Origin: Marchantia polymorpha subsp. ruderalis
Taxonomy: Eukaryota > Streptophyta > Marchantiopsida > Marchantiales > Marchantiaceae
DNA: 64,000 bases
Direction of reading: 5' to 3'
NCBI GenBank assembly: GCA_037833965.1
Contig: AP031353.1
Location: forward strand, 3,536,501-3,600,500
Below are positions 1 to 10,200 of the stretch, in pieces; within the stretch, counting starts at the first letter, position 1, and each line of letters starts with the position of its first letter. The notes beneath the pieces were generated by a model that saw only the letters and a list, made by a program, of their open reading frames with translations, had not been told where the DNA came from and ran no database searches. The position numbers and the translations under genes are program-made.

Positions 1-192
1 GATATAAGTCAACCGAAAGTCTGCACCACCGATGATCGTTTTAACATTGCGCAGCATACCTGTAGGCATTCTCCTCGTCTGATCCGCTAATCTCAGCACA
101 CGCCTCGAGGGTTTGTATTGACTGAACCCCAAGGCTCTTGCGGTGTCCTCCGTCATTATGTTGACTCCTGACCCAGAGTCTACTGGTACCCT
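1..192 (-). CDS. Start of Ty3/Gypsy aspartic protease, cut by window edge
   Basis: Read on the minus strand, the first ~190 bases encode VPVDSGSGVNIM followed by a helical stretch (TEDTARALGF). This is the D-S-G active-site motif of a retropepsin, the protease that matures the retroelement polyprotein. It continues leftward out of the window, where RT, RNase H and integrase would be expected. It lies in the -1 frame relative to gag, whose stop codon (180-182) overlaps it; no classical slippery heptamer is visible at the junction, so either a one-base loss or an unusual frameshift site separates the two. The family identity is clear from the motif and from the gag gene directly upstream; whether this copy is functional cannot be judged. 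Confidence 0.8.
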
Positions 193-2501
193 GCGCACAC
201 AACACCTGCTATTTCCACATCGATCTCTGGTGGCCCTTGGTCTTCGCTGGCCACTTGATACACTTGAGAGGATTTGGATGCGCGTGGCTTCCGCGGACGT
301 CGAAACGAAAGCATCAACATCCTTCGATACGTCTTGTTGTCCTCAAGAAGCTGGTTGAACGTGATGTTCACTTTCCGACTCCCGAGATCTTCCACTAAGT
401 CATAGTGGACGCGTTGGGTCGCAAGGGTCGGGGACGACGCCCTGCGAGGTTCCAAAGTGGCTGCCAACTTCACCCCAAAGGAGGGTGACAAGTCTGGCCG
501 CGGGGGGTCTTTTTGAGTGCGGATCGCTTCCTTCAACAGGTTCGTTACCTCGTTGTTGATATCCGGGGCATAGTCCCGTTTCAGCAAGCGTACTGGCTCA
601 TCCTCGACCGATGTCTGGGGGCGCACTGCTGGTGCTTCTCGCGTAACCGAAGACTTTCGTGCAGGTCGCAAGTCGGACTTGCTGGACGCCTTCTCCTTCC
701 CTTTTCCCGTCCGGTCGTCGGCTCTCCGTTCGTGCTTGCGAGTGTCGCGCTCTTGTTCCTTCGATTTCTTGGAACTACGAGTTTCGACTCGTGCGCACAT
801 CACCTCTTCAGCCGGCCATTCTTCATCTTCGTCGTTTCCGTCCGAACCTACTTCGACCTGGTTGACTTGGACGTCCTCCTTGGCAGGAGTGGTCACAAAT
901 CGTACCGATGGCCGAGGAACTGGTGGCTGATCACACTCTGGCGCAGTGTGCCCGGTCTTCTTGCAGTTACTACATGTCGGGACATAATCGTTTCGCCCTT
1001 TTGGATGGGGGCACTGCGGTGAGAAGTGTCCGACTTCTCCACAATTATAACAAGCTCGCGGTGGCGGTGGGTCAAACGTCCCGGGAGGTGCTCTCCGCCT
1101 TACAGGTACCGTAGTGGCCCGATCCACCGGATGATATCGTGGAACCTGCATTGCTGAAACCGCAGTAGGGGTGGGGACCAACTGGACGGCGTAGGCTGTC
1201 TCTTCGCTCGCCTCTCCATAGTACTGGGGGTGTTCTCCATAGTACGGTTGTGCCCACTCCACTGCGTTGACTGGATATGACGGACGGGTGGTAAGACACT
1301 CGGTGTTCGCATGTCCCACCGCTCCGCACGTAGTGCACCACAAGTTCGCCCGCACTCTACCAGGTGATTTTCGGCGATCATGGCCGCCTACCACTTGAAC
1401 TTTGAGGTCGGCGAAGTCCTTCACAAGGGTCTCCATCTTCGAGGCTATGTCTCCCGGCGCTCTGTCCGTAGTCACTCGTCGGGTGCCCTTCTTCTTCGCT
1501 GCCCCATGCTTCTTTCTCTTCTTCTCTTCCTCCGACGATGAGGTTTCCTCTTCTTTGGATGAGGAACGGTTCTCGTCCGAGGACGATTCTTCCGAGGACG
1601 GAGTTGCATCCCTGCGTCGTCTTCGCCCTCCCTTCGGTTTTCGCTCCTTTGACTCACGTCGCTCTCTCCCTCTTCGGTTGAGAGTGGAAGTCTCGAAGGC
1701 TTCGGCCGATGCAATCACATCCTCAATAGTATCGCACTTGCTGCGTCGGCAAAAGGTCTCCATCTCCCGAGTTAAGCCAGTCACGTACCAATCCACAGCT
1801 TGCTGTACCGAGAAAGGGGACCCTGGTCCTGTTTTCGGTATTCTGTCCAGGAGATCCAGAAATCTCTCAGTGTAGTCACGCAGACTCTCCTTCTTTTCTC
1901 GCTGCAGATTACGCAACTTTGTCAATACCCGACTGTCGTAGCAGAGCTCGCGGAAGCGTCGAAGGAACTTTTCCTTCAGCTGGGCCCATGTTGTCAACCC
2001 AGTCGGATCGATGCTCTCGTGATTGTACCAACTTCTTGCTTTCTTCCGCAGAAGACTTGGAAAGATCCTTAGTTGGTCTTCGTCTGCGATCTCGCGATTA
2101 GCAATGGACACCGATTCGAACAACTTGATGTATGAATCTGCATCGTCGTCATCCCCACTCCCTTTATACTTTGGGTAGGAATGTTTAGTAATCGGCTGAG
2201 GTAGCCGCACATTGGCTTGTCCGTCCGCCATCGGTGTGTCTGTCGACGGTTCTCGGGCGGTCGGTTCTAAATCACGAGGGGGGTCCGTGCAAGGAATATC
2301 TAGTAGAACTGTAAGGACCAAGTTTGGTTCCGAGTCACTGGGGGTAGGGTCCCCAAGGATGTCGGCCGAACTGGGCTTAGGTACTCTTTTTGGTGTTTTC
2401 TTGTTTTGACGCCGTGTCTCTTCCACGGCCTTCTCTGAATCTCGTCGGACCCTGCGGGCAGCTCTCGCACTTAGGTTGCTCCCGCTAGCTCCAGTCGACA
2501 T
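180..2501 (-). CDS. gag: Ty3/Gypsy gag (capsid-nucleocapsid) protein, 773 aa
   Basis: This is the structural protein of the LTR-X retrotransposon; it packages element RNA into cytoplasmic particles. Residues ~108-270 match the retrotransposon gag capsid domain (YPKYKGSGDDDDADSY, then the RKKARSWY and FLRRFRE motifs). Three CCHC zinc knuckles follow at roughly residues 390, 485 and 510 (CTTCGAVGHANTEC, CYNCGEVGHFSPQC, CSNCKKTGHTAPEC). Between capsid and knuckles lies a Glu/Ser/Lys/Arg-rich tract. The start is the first ATG after the 5' LTR, leader and primer binding site, 46 bases from the primer binding site. The reading frame is intact over 2.3 kb, making this the best preserved internal region of this family in the window. 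The protease follows in the -1 frame. The zinc knuckles and capsid motifs are seen; RNA packaging is family knowledge. Confidence 0.92.
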   Translation of the reverse strand: MSTGASGSNLSARAARRVRRDSEKAVEETRRQNKKTPKRVPKPSSADILGDPTPSDSEPNLVLTVLLDIPCTDPPRDLEPTAREPSTDTPMADGQANVRLPQPITKHSYPKYKGSGDDDDADSYIKLFESVSIANREIADEDQLRIFPSLLRKKARSWYNHESIDPTGLTTWAQLKEKFLRRFRELCYDSRVLTKLRNLQREKKESLRDYTERFLDLLDRIPKTGPGSPFSVQQAVDWYVTGLTREMETFCRRSKCDTIEDVIASAEAFETSTLNRRGRERRESKERKPKGGRRRRRDATPSSEESSSDENRSSSKEEETSSSEEEKKRKKHGAAKKKGTRRVTTDRAPGDIASKMETLVKDFADLKVQVVGGHDRRKSPGRVRANLWCTTCGAVGHANTECLTTRPSYPVNAVEWAQPYYGEHPQYYGEASEETAYAVQLVPTPTAVSAMQVPRYHPVDRATTVPVRRRAPPGTFDPPPPRACYNCGEVGHFSPQCPHPKGRNDYVPTCSNCKKTGHTAPECDQPPVPRPSVRFVTTPAKEDVQVNQVEVGSDGNDEDEEWPAEEVMCARVETRSSKKSKEQERDTRKHERRADDRTGKGKEKASSKSDLRPARKSSVTREAPAVRPQTSVEDEPVRLLKRDYAPDINNEVTNLLKEAIRTQKDPPRPDLSPSFGVKLAATLEPRRASSPTLATQRVHYDLVEDLGSRKVNITFNQLLEDNKTYRRMLMLSFRRPRKPRASKSSQVYQVASEDQGPPEIDVEIAGVVCAGYQ

Positions 2502-2547
2502 TCACCGAGCATGGCTGCTCGTAAAAACCCCGGTGTTGACGCAACTG

Positions 2548-2565
2548 TCCCCGGCAGCGGCGCCA
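2548..2565 (-). other. Primer binding site, tRNA-Asp type
   Basis: On the minus strand TGGCGCCGCTGCCGGGGA lies 22 nt downstream of the LTR terminus (GGGTTATTACA) and upstream of gag. It is complementary to the 3' end of plant tRNA-Asp with its CCA, as used by Athila/Tat-type Ty3 elements (recalled, with one position differing from the sequence I remember). It fixes element polarity and shows that the LTR ends at 2588. Confidence 0.85.
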
Positions 2566-3550
2566 AAAAGAAGTTGTCGGCTTCTTATGTAATAACCCAC
2601 TAAAGGCTAAAACTGCAATATAGTGGTAGAAAGGTCGAACCCACAGGGACAAAGGAACACACAGGGTACAAATTGTCACGTTTAACAAACTATTGAGGAG
2701 TTTGAATTCTCAGGCGACTGTCACTCCCAGAAATACTGCAAGTGTCCACTCGGAGCGCACTCGGAGGTCGCACAGTGCAGCGTAACACACACACACACAC
2801 ACCTGAAACTACAGAAACACAACCCAGAGATCCGTTAGGACCTCTACTCAAGATTTCAGGGGGAAGGTCTCTCAGGAGTCACTCAGCGAAGCTGCGGGCA
2901 GTGACTTCCAACTCCGGCTTTTACAACACTTCCACTAGCTTGCTGCTAGTGTAGGAAATCCGGTTTGGACTGCCTACTTCGGATCGAAGTCACTCATACG
3001 CGGTGAACAACACTCTCAACTCACAAAACGCGCAGAGAACACAGGTCCGCACTAAAGGACTCACTGTGAAACATTCCAGTAACACAACAACAGTCTATTG
3101 AAGAGTTTGAATTCTCAGGCACTTGTCATTCCCAGAAATACTACAGGGGTTACCCTCAAGGCACCTGCTGCAGCGTAACCTGAATTTACAACCAAGGCTT
3201 ACACGAAGTAGCAAAACTTCACTTTGGCATTCAGGGGAAAAATCCCAAAGGAGTACAATCAGAAAGAAACACTCGAAGGTGTAGGGGCGAAACTGTTCAA
3301 GTATCTAACTAGTCACTGGCTCTTAGCATTGGCAGTCACTCGCAGGTGCAGATCCGAACTACTCAAGTCTCTAACCAATGTGCTAGCTCTTAACATTCGG
3401 CCGAAGGCCTTCAGCTACAAAATGCGGAACGCTAAGTTGTAACTCCTCGTGCGTGGTGACAGAACTCAAGGACACAAACACGCAAAGGAAATGGGTTCCT
3501 GATCTGCACTTCTGAGTTTGGGAAAGAACCCCAGGCAAAACGCCTGGAAC

Positions 3551-3559
3551 TATTTTATA
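3551..3559 (-). promoter_or_regulatory. TATA box of retroelement promoter
   Basis: TATAAAATA on the minus strand, ~35 bp downstream of the gene X stop and ~960 bp before the LTR end. The same TATAAARTAG block recurs in every other copy (near 10948, 18450, 20150, 29660, 31150, 36360, 57970 and 62953), which marks it as the likely U3/R promoter. Confidence 0.65.
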
Positions 3560-3595
3560 CCTTCTAAGTCCTAACTAACACTACACTGCACTACG

Positions 3596-6500
3596 CTACA
3601 CGCCTGCATGGAACCACGCTACACTACACTCCGCGGAACCTGTGCTACGTCTCCTGCGCGACGGACTGCCGCGCACTATCTCCCTACCCTGCCTGTCTTC
3701 CGCTCGACTGCGCAGTCCCAATCGCTGCAACGCCGCGGACACCTCCACTTCGAGGGCGGACATGGTATCCCGCGCCTTCGACAGAAAAGCGTCGAGCTTC
3801 TTTGCTACCTTCCGCCGACTCCTGCTGTCGCCTTACAACAACCCGGCTGCGCGAAGTTCAAACTCACGCAGTGTGAGTTTCTCCTGCGCCGCCACTTCCC
3901 AGTGGGCGGCGAGACGCCTCGCCGTCTCCACCTTTGTGCGATCTGCCTCCTGCCTGCGATCCTCTTCAATTACCACTAATTGCGATTCGGCCTCAGCACG
4001 TTGCGCTCTCAATTCGCCACACTCTGACTATAGCCTGCGGATTAAATCCTCATCCGCCTGTCGTGCGAGCTGACACTGCTCTAACAACCGCGTCTGTCGC
4101 ACGAGCTCCTCTGACAAAATCCGATTCTGGGCCTGCTCAGAAATTAGTGCTTCAGTGACCTTCACCTGCTCCTTGGTGAGCTCTTCCAGTTTCCCATCCC
4201 TCACCTTTTCGGAGTACTTGTAGAATTTCTGATTGAGTTTATACTGACCCCACAAGCATTCATGCTTCTCCTTCAATTCCCTCAACTCCTGGTCCACTCT
4301 AGCTAGTATCTTGCTGGTGTGGACTTTAGTGCGAGTCCGCCTGCGCACTAATTCGATGTAAGATCCCGGCTGATGTGGGTCGGCGTATTTATCGATTTTG
4401 CGATCCAAGTACCTCAGCAACGAAATCACCTGCTCCGAGAACGCCGCCGCCGGCGCTCCAACAATTTCCTCCTCCTCCTCCTCGGTATCCCCTGCTCCTA
4501 ACATTTCTTCGGTGGAGCCTCCGTCGTCATCATCCGAGTGGAGAATTTCAGTCGCCATTGATTGCGTCGGCGACTGACCCGAGTGGGGCTGCACGTCGTC
4601 GACGTGTGCTGCCTGCGAAGGCACTGCTGCAGCCTCGCTGCTCTTTGCCAAAATGTCTAAGGCGGTAGGCGAATGTGCCCGTGCTACATCCCCACCGCCC
4701 TCTTGTTGGTCTTCTACCGTATCCTCTCTGCCGCCGACGTCCGCCGCCGAAGGCGATCGAGCAGAGGATGGCTATGCGGGGTTTGATTGCGCATCGCGCA
4801 CCGAAATTTCATCCCGCGGACAGTCACTCCGCTCCTCCGTCTGTTGCTGCTCCCTTGATCGGTCCGCGGAGGCTGTGCTTGGCCTGTGCGCAGGCGCAAA
4901 TGCCGGCGCCTTGTCCGCCGTAGGCGTAGCGCCTCGGACGTCCACCGCCAAAGGCGACATGGCTGGGGGCCGCTCGCCCGATGTCCCTTGGCCCTGAGGC
5001 CCTACCGCCGAAGGCGCATCTACCGGCCGATCCCGCCCGCCGATGGTGCGGCCTCCGCACGCTCCATGCTCGTATCTCCTCGGTTCGAAGGCCCTAGCAC
5101 CGAAGGCGCAAATCGCGGCGCGTTGTGCGCCGGAGGATCTGGCCCCGAAGGCCGGTGTTTCGTAGGCGGATCCTCCGCCGGCTCCTTCCCCTTCCTACGT
5201 TGGAATGGGGGTGATTCCTGCCTGTGCACAGGCGGCACGTGTGGAGGTGACCTGTGCACAGGCGACCTGTGCATAGGCGAGCGCCTGTGCACAGGCGGAC
5301 TTCTTCTTCCCACGCGTAAGCGTAGGTCTACGTCCGCTTGTGGTCGTCTGTCCGCGGAGTCTCGCCTGTCCGCGGAGGCTCGTCCGTGCGCAAACGGAAC
5401 ACCTGTCCGCAACGCACGTGGTAACTCCGGAGGCCCTTGGCCCGTAGGCGGCCTCTCGTCCGTCGAGGCTGCAGCGTGGTCCGTTGCTCCTGCGGACGTC
5501 CGCGCTCCCTCGTTCTTCTCTGGCGACGCACTTCCTTTCTCCGTCGCAATCGTCGCCGTGTCCGCGCTGTTGGCTGGTAACACCAGTTTGAGCGCCTTCT
5601 GCTTCGGCCGGCTGTATGACTCGTACAACGGCCGCGGTCGAATGGGAGCAGAGGGTTCTTGATGCTGCTCCTCTTCGGACTCCTCTCTCCATCGCCGCTT
5701 CCGCGGCGCTCGTGCTGCAGGAGTGTTCCTCCCTTCGTCCCTCCGCCTTGACGGGGTAGAAGTCGGTGACTCCTCTGCATCAGTGTCGACCTCATTCTCC
5801 TGTACATACTTCCCGGGATGGTCGACGGACAACGGCGGAAAACGTGCAAGCTCCGCCGCTGTCAAACAATTCCGCTGTCGATAAAAATTGATGAGGAAAG
5901 GAGAGAGATGGTTTAGAGTTCCCCCCTTCTCCTCAAAAGCGTGCTGTCGCATCACCCTGTGCAGGATGCTCGCCCAGTGAATTGGAGTTCCCTCGATGAC
6001 GCACTCCACAAAAGAGACCTGCCACAATGTGATGTAGCAGGCGCGGTGTGGCTACAGTAATTGCATCAGCGCCGCGGACAAAGTCCGGCGGAATCGATCC
6101 TTGTAATCGCGGGTCTTGTACCCATTCTTGATAGACCTCCCGGTCTTGAACAGCTCCACAAATTGCGCCTCTTCCTGCTTGGTCACCTTGATGCTCTCAC
6201 TGTCAAAGAGGAGGTGCCCTGGCATGCGAGGGTGGTCCCTGTGGCTCTAGCCACTCGCGCACCATATCCGCACAGATGTAGTTCCATCCCCATAGCAAGA
6301 AATTGAGCTTTCTTGCTATCAAGCGCTCCTCGAAAGCGCGCAGCCCGTTCTGTGGTAGACAGAGCGGCAGCATCCGCAATCGGCCCGGTCTCGTCATTGC
6401 GTTCTTGGAGTTCGCCCGCCCGCTCATTCTACTTCCGCTCCGCTCGAGCTCCTTTCTTCCTCGGCAAACTCTAATCGCCCTCACTTCCAAATCACGCGCA

Positions 6501-6649
6501 CTCACTTCTCCCTCAATCACCAAGAAATCCTCTGCGCGGCGATGTCGAGAATGCTTCGCAGCCAGCAAGTGGACGCGCGCAGCTCGCACTAGAGAATAGA
6601 ATCACGAATTCAAGAATGGGACGCTCTCCGCTGCCCGGTCGAAGGTCAT
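3596..6649 (-). pseudogene. Gene X copy 1 (LTR-encoded coiled-coil protein), degenerate
   Basis: ATG at 6649 (minus), terminal stop at 3596-3598. The N-terminal domain motifs (LLWGWNYIC, NMVREWLEPQ), the repeat linker and the C-terminal coiled coil (LVRQTRLLEQCQLA) are all recognisable. It is broken by a TGA at codon 16 (CGA in other copies), by a ~90-bp deletion near 6225 that removes the DRWTVQDWAQALGRC segment, by frameshifts in the linker, and by a TAG at 4028-4030 where other copies have CAG. Function is unknown; I recognise no named family. It is the gene X of the 5' LTR that precedes the intact gag, so even the youngest-looking element carries a dead gene X. Confidence 0.7.
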
Positions 6650-7836
6650 GGTCGGCTCTTGCTCGTCGAGGACGTCTCAATTGATGGCCGCGCCGGCTCT
6701 ATGCTGAAACGGTCTCCGCTCTCACGTGCGGCTTCACGCTCCGCCGTCGCCGATTAAACTCTCACGCTCGAATTGGCGAGTTTGAACTCCGCGAGCGTAC
6801 TACGCCGCGGACCTGGGTGCGCAGCGCCGAAGGCGGATTTTCCGCCTTGCGCAGTACACTCGTACGTACCGCTCCTCAGCCAATCCTCCTCCGCCTCGGC
6901 GCGTGTGTCCGCATGTCGGACAAAAGTTCAACCCCCGCTTGCGCGCAGGCGGACTCCTCGGCGAATTCTCTGCCGGTTCGGAACTTCACCCTCCTGTGCA
7001 CAGGCGCTCGCCTGTGCGTAGGCGAAGTCTGTCCGCGGCGATGCGCTGGCGCGGAAGGCGTTGACCGCGGTCAACCGACTCCGTCCAGATTGTCCGTTCC
7101 TTGTCTCTTCGTCGGCGCTTCCGCCGCCGCAACTCCGTCCGTCCAAGAGCGCATCCATCCGTCCCGTCCGTACGGTCCGTACGGATTTTACTATTGTGGC
7201 GGCTCCTTGCTCATCCGCGGCGATGCGCTGGCGCAGAAGGTGCCGTACAATTTCTACCTCACAAGGCGCATTTCTAGGGCCCAAGGCGGATTTCCCGCCG
7301 ACGCCGAAGCGCCTGTGCACAGGCAAACTTCGCGCCGATCTCAAAAACCCTATCTCGCCTGTGCGCAGGCGAACTTCCTTCGTCCGCGCATAGGACAAAA
7401 CTTCTCCGCTTGTGCGCAGACGAAGAGCTGAGTATCTTACAACCTTCATAACTCCCGGAGTCCTTATCCGTTGTTGGCGTTCTTGGGCTCGTTGGAATCA
7501 GTGCGTCGAGCTCTTTCTAACCAGACCCTAACTAAGTCAAGGCGTCCGGGGGTTGACCTAAATACGAAGGATTTCCCTACCGCCGCGGACGCAGCTCCGA
7601 AGGCGGGTTTTGCGCCTTGCGCCGTAGGGATCCTAGCTGCAGAGTTCGCAGAGAGGGTAGTGGCCGTCCTTACCGCTGCACCCAACTCCTAGATTCTACG
7701 AGATTCCTCGAGAATCTCTGCGATCTTCCGAATTCACTCTGTTTTGATGCACCGAAGGCTATTTACATTGCTGCCAGGGCACAGTTTTCCAAAAATGTTT
7801 TAAACTCCTCAAAATTACCAAAAGTGGGGTACCACA

Positions 7837-8839
7837 GTAGGCGCAAATCCTTGCGCGTTATCCGCCGAAGGCGCAGCGCCGAAGGCGTCTACCGCCGAAG
7901 GTGATAGAGCCGAAGGCCGCCCGCTTGATGTCCCTTGGCCCGAAGGCCCTTCCGCCGAAGGCGCATCTTCCGGCGGATTCCCCGCCGAAGGTGCGGCCTC
8001 CGCACGCTCCCTGCTTGTAACTCGTTGGCCCAAAGGCCCTAGCGCCGAAGGCGCAAATCCCAGCGCTCTGTCTGCTGGAGAGCCTTGCCCCGAAGGCCCT
8101 TGAGCCGAAGGCGGATCTTCTGCCAGCTCCTTCCCCTTCCTACGTTGCACCAAGGTGAGTCCTGCCTACGCATAGGCGGCCGCATATGCGTAGGCGAACT
8201 TTCTCTGCCTACGCGTAGGCACAGGTCCACGCCTGCAAGGGGTCGTCTGTCCACAGGGAGTCGCTTGTGCGTAGGCGGCACACTCGTCCGCACCGCACGT
8301 GGTAACTCCTGACCCGAAGGCCGTCTCTCGTCCGCTGAGGGTGTAGCGTGATCCACCGCTCCTGCGGACGTCCGCGCAGTCCCCTCCTTCTCCGGGGACG
8401 AACTTTCCTTCTCTGTGGCGATCGTCGCCGTTTCCGCGATGCTGGCTGGTAACACAAGCCTGCGCGCATTTTGCTTCGGCCGGCTGCACACTTCGTGCAG
8501 TGGTCGCTGCCGTATGGGAGCAGTGGGTTCTCGATGTTGCTCCTCCTCCGGTTCCTCTCTCCATCTTCGTTTCCGCGGCACTCTCGCTGCGGGTGTGTTT
8601 CTTCCCTCGTCCCGCTGAGTCGGTGGAGTGGAAGTTGGCGGATCCTCCGCGTCGGTGTCTACTTCGTTATCTCGCACATACTTCCTGGGATGGTCGACTG
8701 ACAATGGCGGAAATTGAGCATGTTCCGCCGCGGTCAAACAATTCCTCTGTCGATAAAAGGTTATCAAGAAGGGGGAGAGATGATTGAGACTTCCTCCTTT
8801 CTCCTCATATGCATGTTGTCGCATCACCCTATGTAGGAT
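7837..8839 (-). pseudogene. Gene X fragment (copy 2) trapped between two insertions
   Basis: Minus-strand fragment covering the end of the N-terminal domain (RQHAYEEKGG, LSPFLITFYRQRNCL) and the beginning of the Arg/Pro-rich linker. It is cut on the right at ILHR|VM by a plus-strand LTR-X terminus starting at 8840 and on the left by the LTR terminus at 7836. An open frame of 262 codons (8039-8827) survives. The linker shows the family habit of being built from CCGAAGGC and palindromic CGCCTAYGCRTAGGCG units read as codons. Confidence 0.65.
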
Positions 8840-9190
8840 TGTGGTATCCCACTTTTGGTATTTTTGAGAAATTTAAAACATTTTTGGAAAACTGTACCGC
8901 GGCAGCAGTGTAAATAGCCATCGGTACATCAAAATAGAGTGAAACTGGAGGATCTCGGAGAATCTTGAAAGATCTCGTAGAATCCAGGAGTTGGGCGCAA
9001 CGTCTGGGACATGCGCCGCCCTAAACACGGGCTCTGAAGGAGTACCCCTTCGGGCGCAAGGCGCGAAATACTTCAGAACCTGGTCAATTCCCAAACGCCT
9101 TTACTTGGTTAGGGTCTCGTTGGAAAGAGCCCTACGCGCTGATTCTAACGAGCCCAAGAACACCACGAACGGATGAGGACTCCGGGAGTT
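8840..9190 (+). mobile_element. LTR-X 5'-terminal fragment
   Basis: Starts TGTGGTATCCCAC and runs through the terminal ~290-bp block into one inverted-repeat module (9108-9190) ending at GGTCGCAAGATAC. It then switches abruptly to unrelated coding sequence. It is inserted into gene X copy 2; the left flank is AGGAT, and no matching right duplication is visible in the window. Confidence 0.6.
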
Positions 9191-9644
9191 ATGAAGGTCG
9201 CAAGATACGCATCTTTGATCTTGCAGAGGTGGGTGGCACTTCTGCATCATGCAGAACCTCACCTCTTTTCTCCTCTGCCCTTGTAATCCTCCTTGCTCTC
9301 CTCGCCACTCTCTCCAGATCAGAGAGATGAGGAGGCTCCTCTGATGAAGTCTCCCCTTGCTCATCCTCATTTTTCTCAGTTTGCATATTGCGATGCATAG
9401 CTCTGGTGGTGACAGTAAGGGCCGGAGCTTCATGCATAATCACATCATCCGAATTTTTCAACTTATAAGTAATAAGGTTAGCATGTGGAGGCCACTGATT
9501 CTGCCTTTGTTCGACTATTCCCTTACCAAGATCAGAGCTACCACGCTGGACATCTCCATCATCGCCATTTGCAAATCTAGCATCTTGAGAGTTTGAAGAA
9601 CATGGATCTGCAAATGAAACCTGTTTTCTGCTGTGGTACCCCAC
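9189..9644 (-). pseudogene. Retroelement polyprotein fragment (gag-protease linker-like)
   Basis: An open frame of 151 codons on the minus strand. Its first codons derive from the adjacent LTR terminus (GTGGTACCCC), so the ATG is fortuitous and the true body is about 9191-9631. The sequence is acidic and hydrophilic, with LTVTTRAM and EEPPHLSDLERVARRARR segments resembling the linker between gag and protease in Ty3 polyproteins. Base composition is closer to the pol gene at 21788-25477 than to LTR-X, so I infer it is a piece of that second family. No catalytic domain is present. Confidence 0.4.
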
Positions 9645-9944
9645 TTTTGGTATTTTTGAGGAAATTAAAATATTTTTGGAAAACTATATCGCGGCAGCAG
9701 TGTAAATAGCCTTCGGTGCATCAAAACAGAGTGAAATCGGAAGATCGCAGAGATTCTCGAGAAACTCGTAGAATCCAGGAGTGGGGTGCAACGTCGGGGA
9801 CGGACACCACCCTCCATGCGGGCTCTGAAGGTATAACCCCTTCGGCGCAAGACGCAAAGTCCGCCTTCGGCGCTGCGCCTTCGGCGCTAGAGGAATCCTT
9901 CAGAACTTGGTCAATTACCAAACGAAAAGAAGTTGAAGTTAGTT
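9632..9944 (+). mobile_element. LTR-X copy, 5' part (continues at 15360)
   Basis: Begins TGTGGTACCCCAC and is collinear with other LTR-X termini up to CCAAACG, where a minus-strand LTR-X element is inserted. The continuation (CGCCTTGACTTGGTTAGG) resumes at 15360, so 9632-9944 plus 15360-17528 were once one plus-strand LTR. Confidence 0.65.
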
Positions 9945-9967
9945 AAAAAGAAGTTGTCGGCTTCTTA
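9945..9967 (-). other. Residual leader of inserted element, truncated at primer binding site
   Basis: Minus strand TAAGAAGCCGACAACTTCTT, as at 2566-2587, directly follows the LTR end at 9968. It then changes to unrelated sequence exactly where TGGCGCC (primer binding site) is expected. The element therefore kept LTR plus leader but lost everything downstream. Confidence 0.6.
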
Positions 9968-10161
9968 TGTAATAACCCACTAAAGGCTAAAACTGCAATA
10001 TAGTGGTAGAAAGGTCGAACCCACAGGGACAGAGGAACACACAGGGTACAAAGTGTCACGTTTAACAGACTATTGATGAGTTTGAATTCTCAGGCGACTG
10101 TCACTCCCAGAAATACTGCAAGTGTCCACTCGGAGCGCACTCGGAGGTCGCACAGTGCAGC

Positions 10162-10200
<39 letters not shown>

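Larger units (their letters stand above)
2588..7836 (-). mobile_element. 5' LTR of LTR-X element (5.25 kb, contains gene X)
   Basis: On the minus strand the unit begins TGTGGTACCCCAC at 7836 and ends GGGTTATTACA at 2588, immediately before leader, primer binding site and gag. In order it holds a ~300-bp terminal block, one inverted-repeat module (about 7487-7560), a palindrome-rich upstream region, a degenerate gene X (3596-6649), a TATA box (3551-3559) and a ~950-bp downstream part with a CA microsatellite. Boundaries are supported by two other copies with 5-bp target duplications. The right end abuts a different gene X fragment, so this element is nested inside an older copy. The partner 3' LTR must lie left of the window. 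Confidence 0.8.

Noticed and set aside
2636-2660. tRNA-like T-arm (GGTCGAACCC) in LTR ends
   Set aside because: No acceptor, D or anticodon arms can be drawn around it; it is a conserved LTR end block.
2785-2803. CA microsatellites as separate loci (also ~10165, 19386, 30465, 57293, 63708)
   Set aside because: They are one inherited feature of the LTR-X downstream region, varying only in length.
4886-5662. Plus-strand frame of 258 codons and similar frames within LTRs
   Set aside because: Antisense or out-of-frame shadow of the gene X linker; composition reflects palindromic repeats.
9189-9644. Independent gene of 151 codons
   Set aside because: Its ATG and first codons come from an LTR terminus and its end runs into another; treated as a polyprotein fragment.
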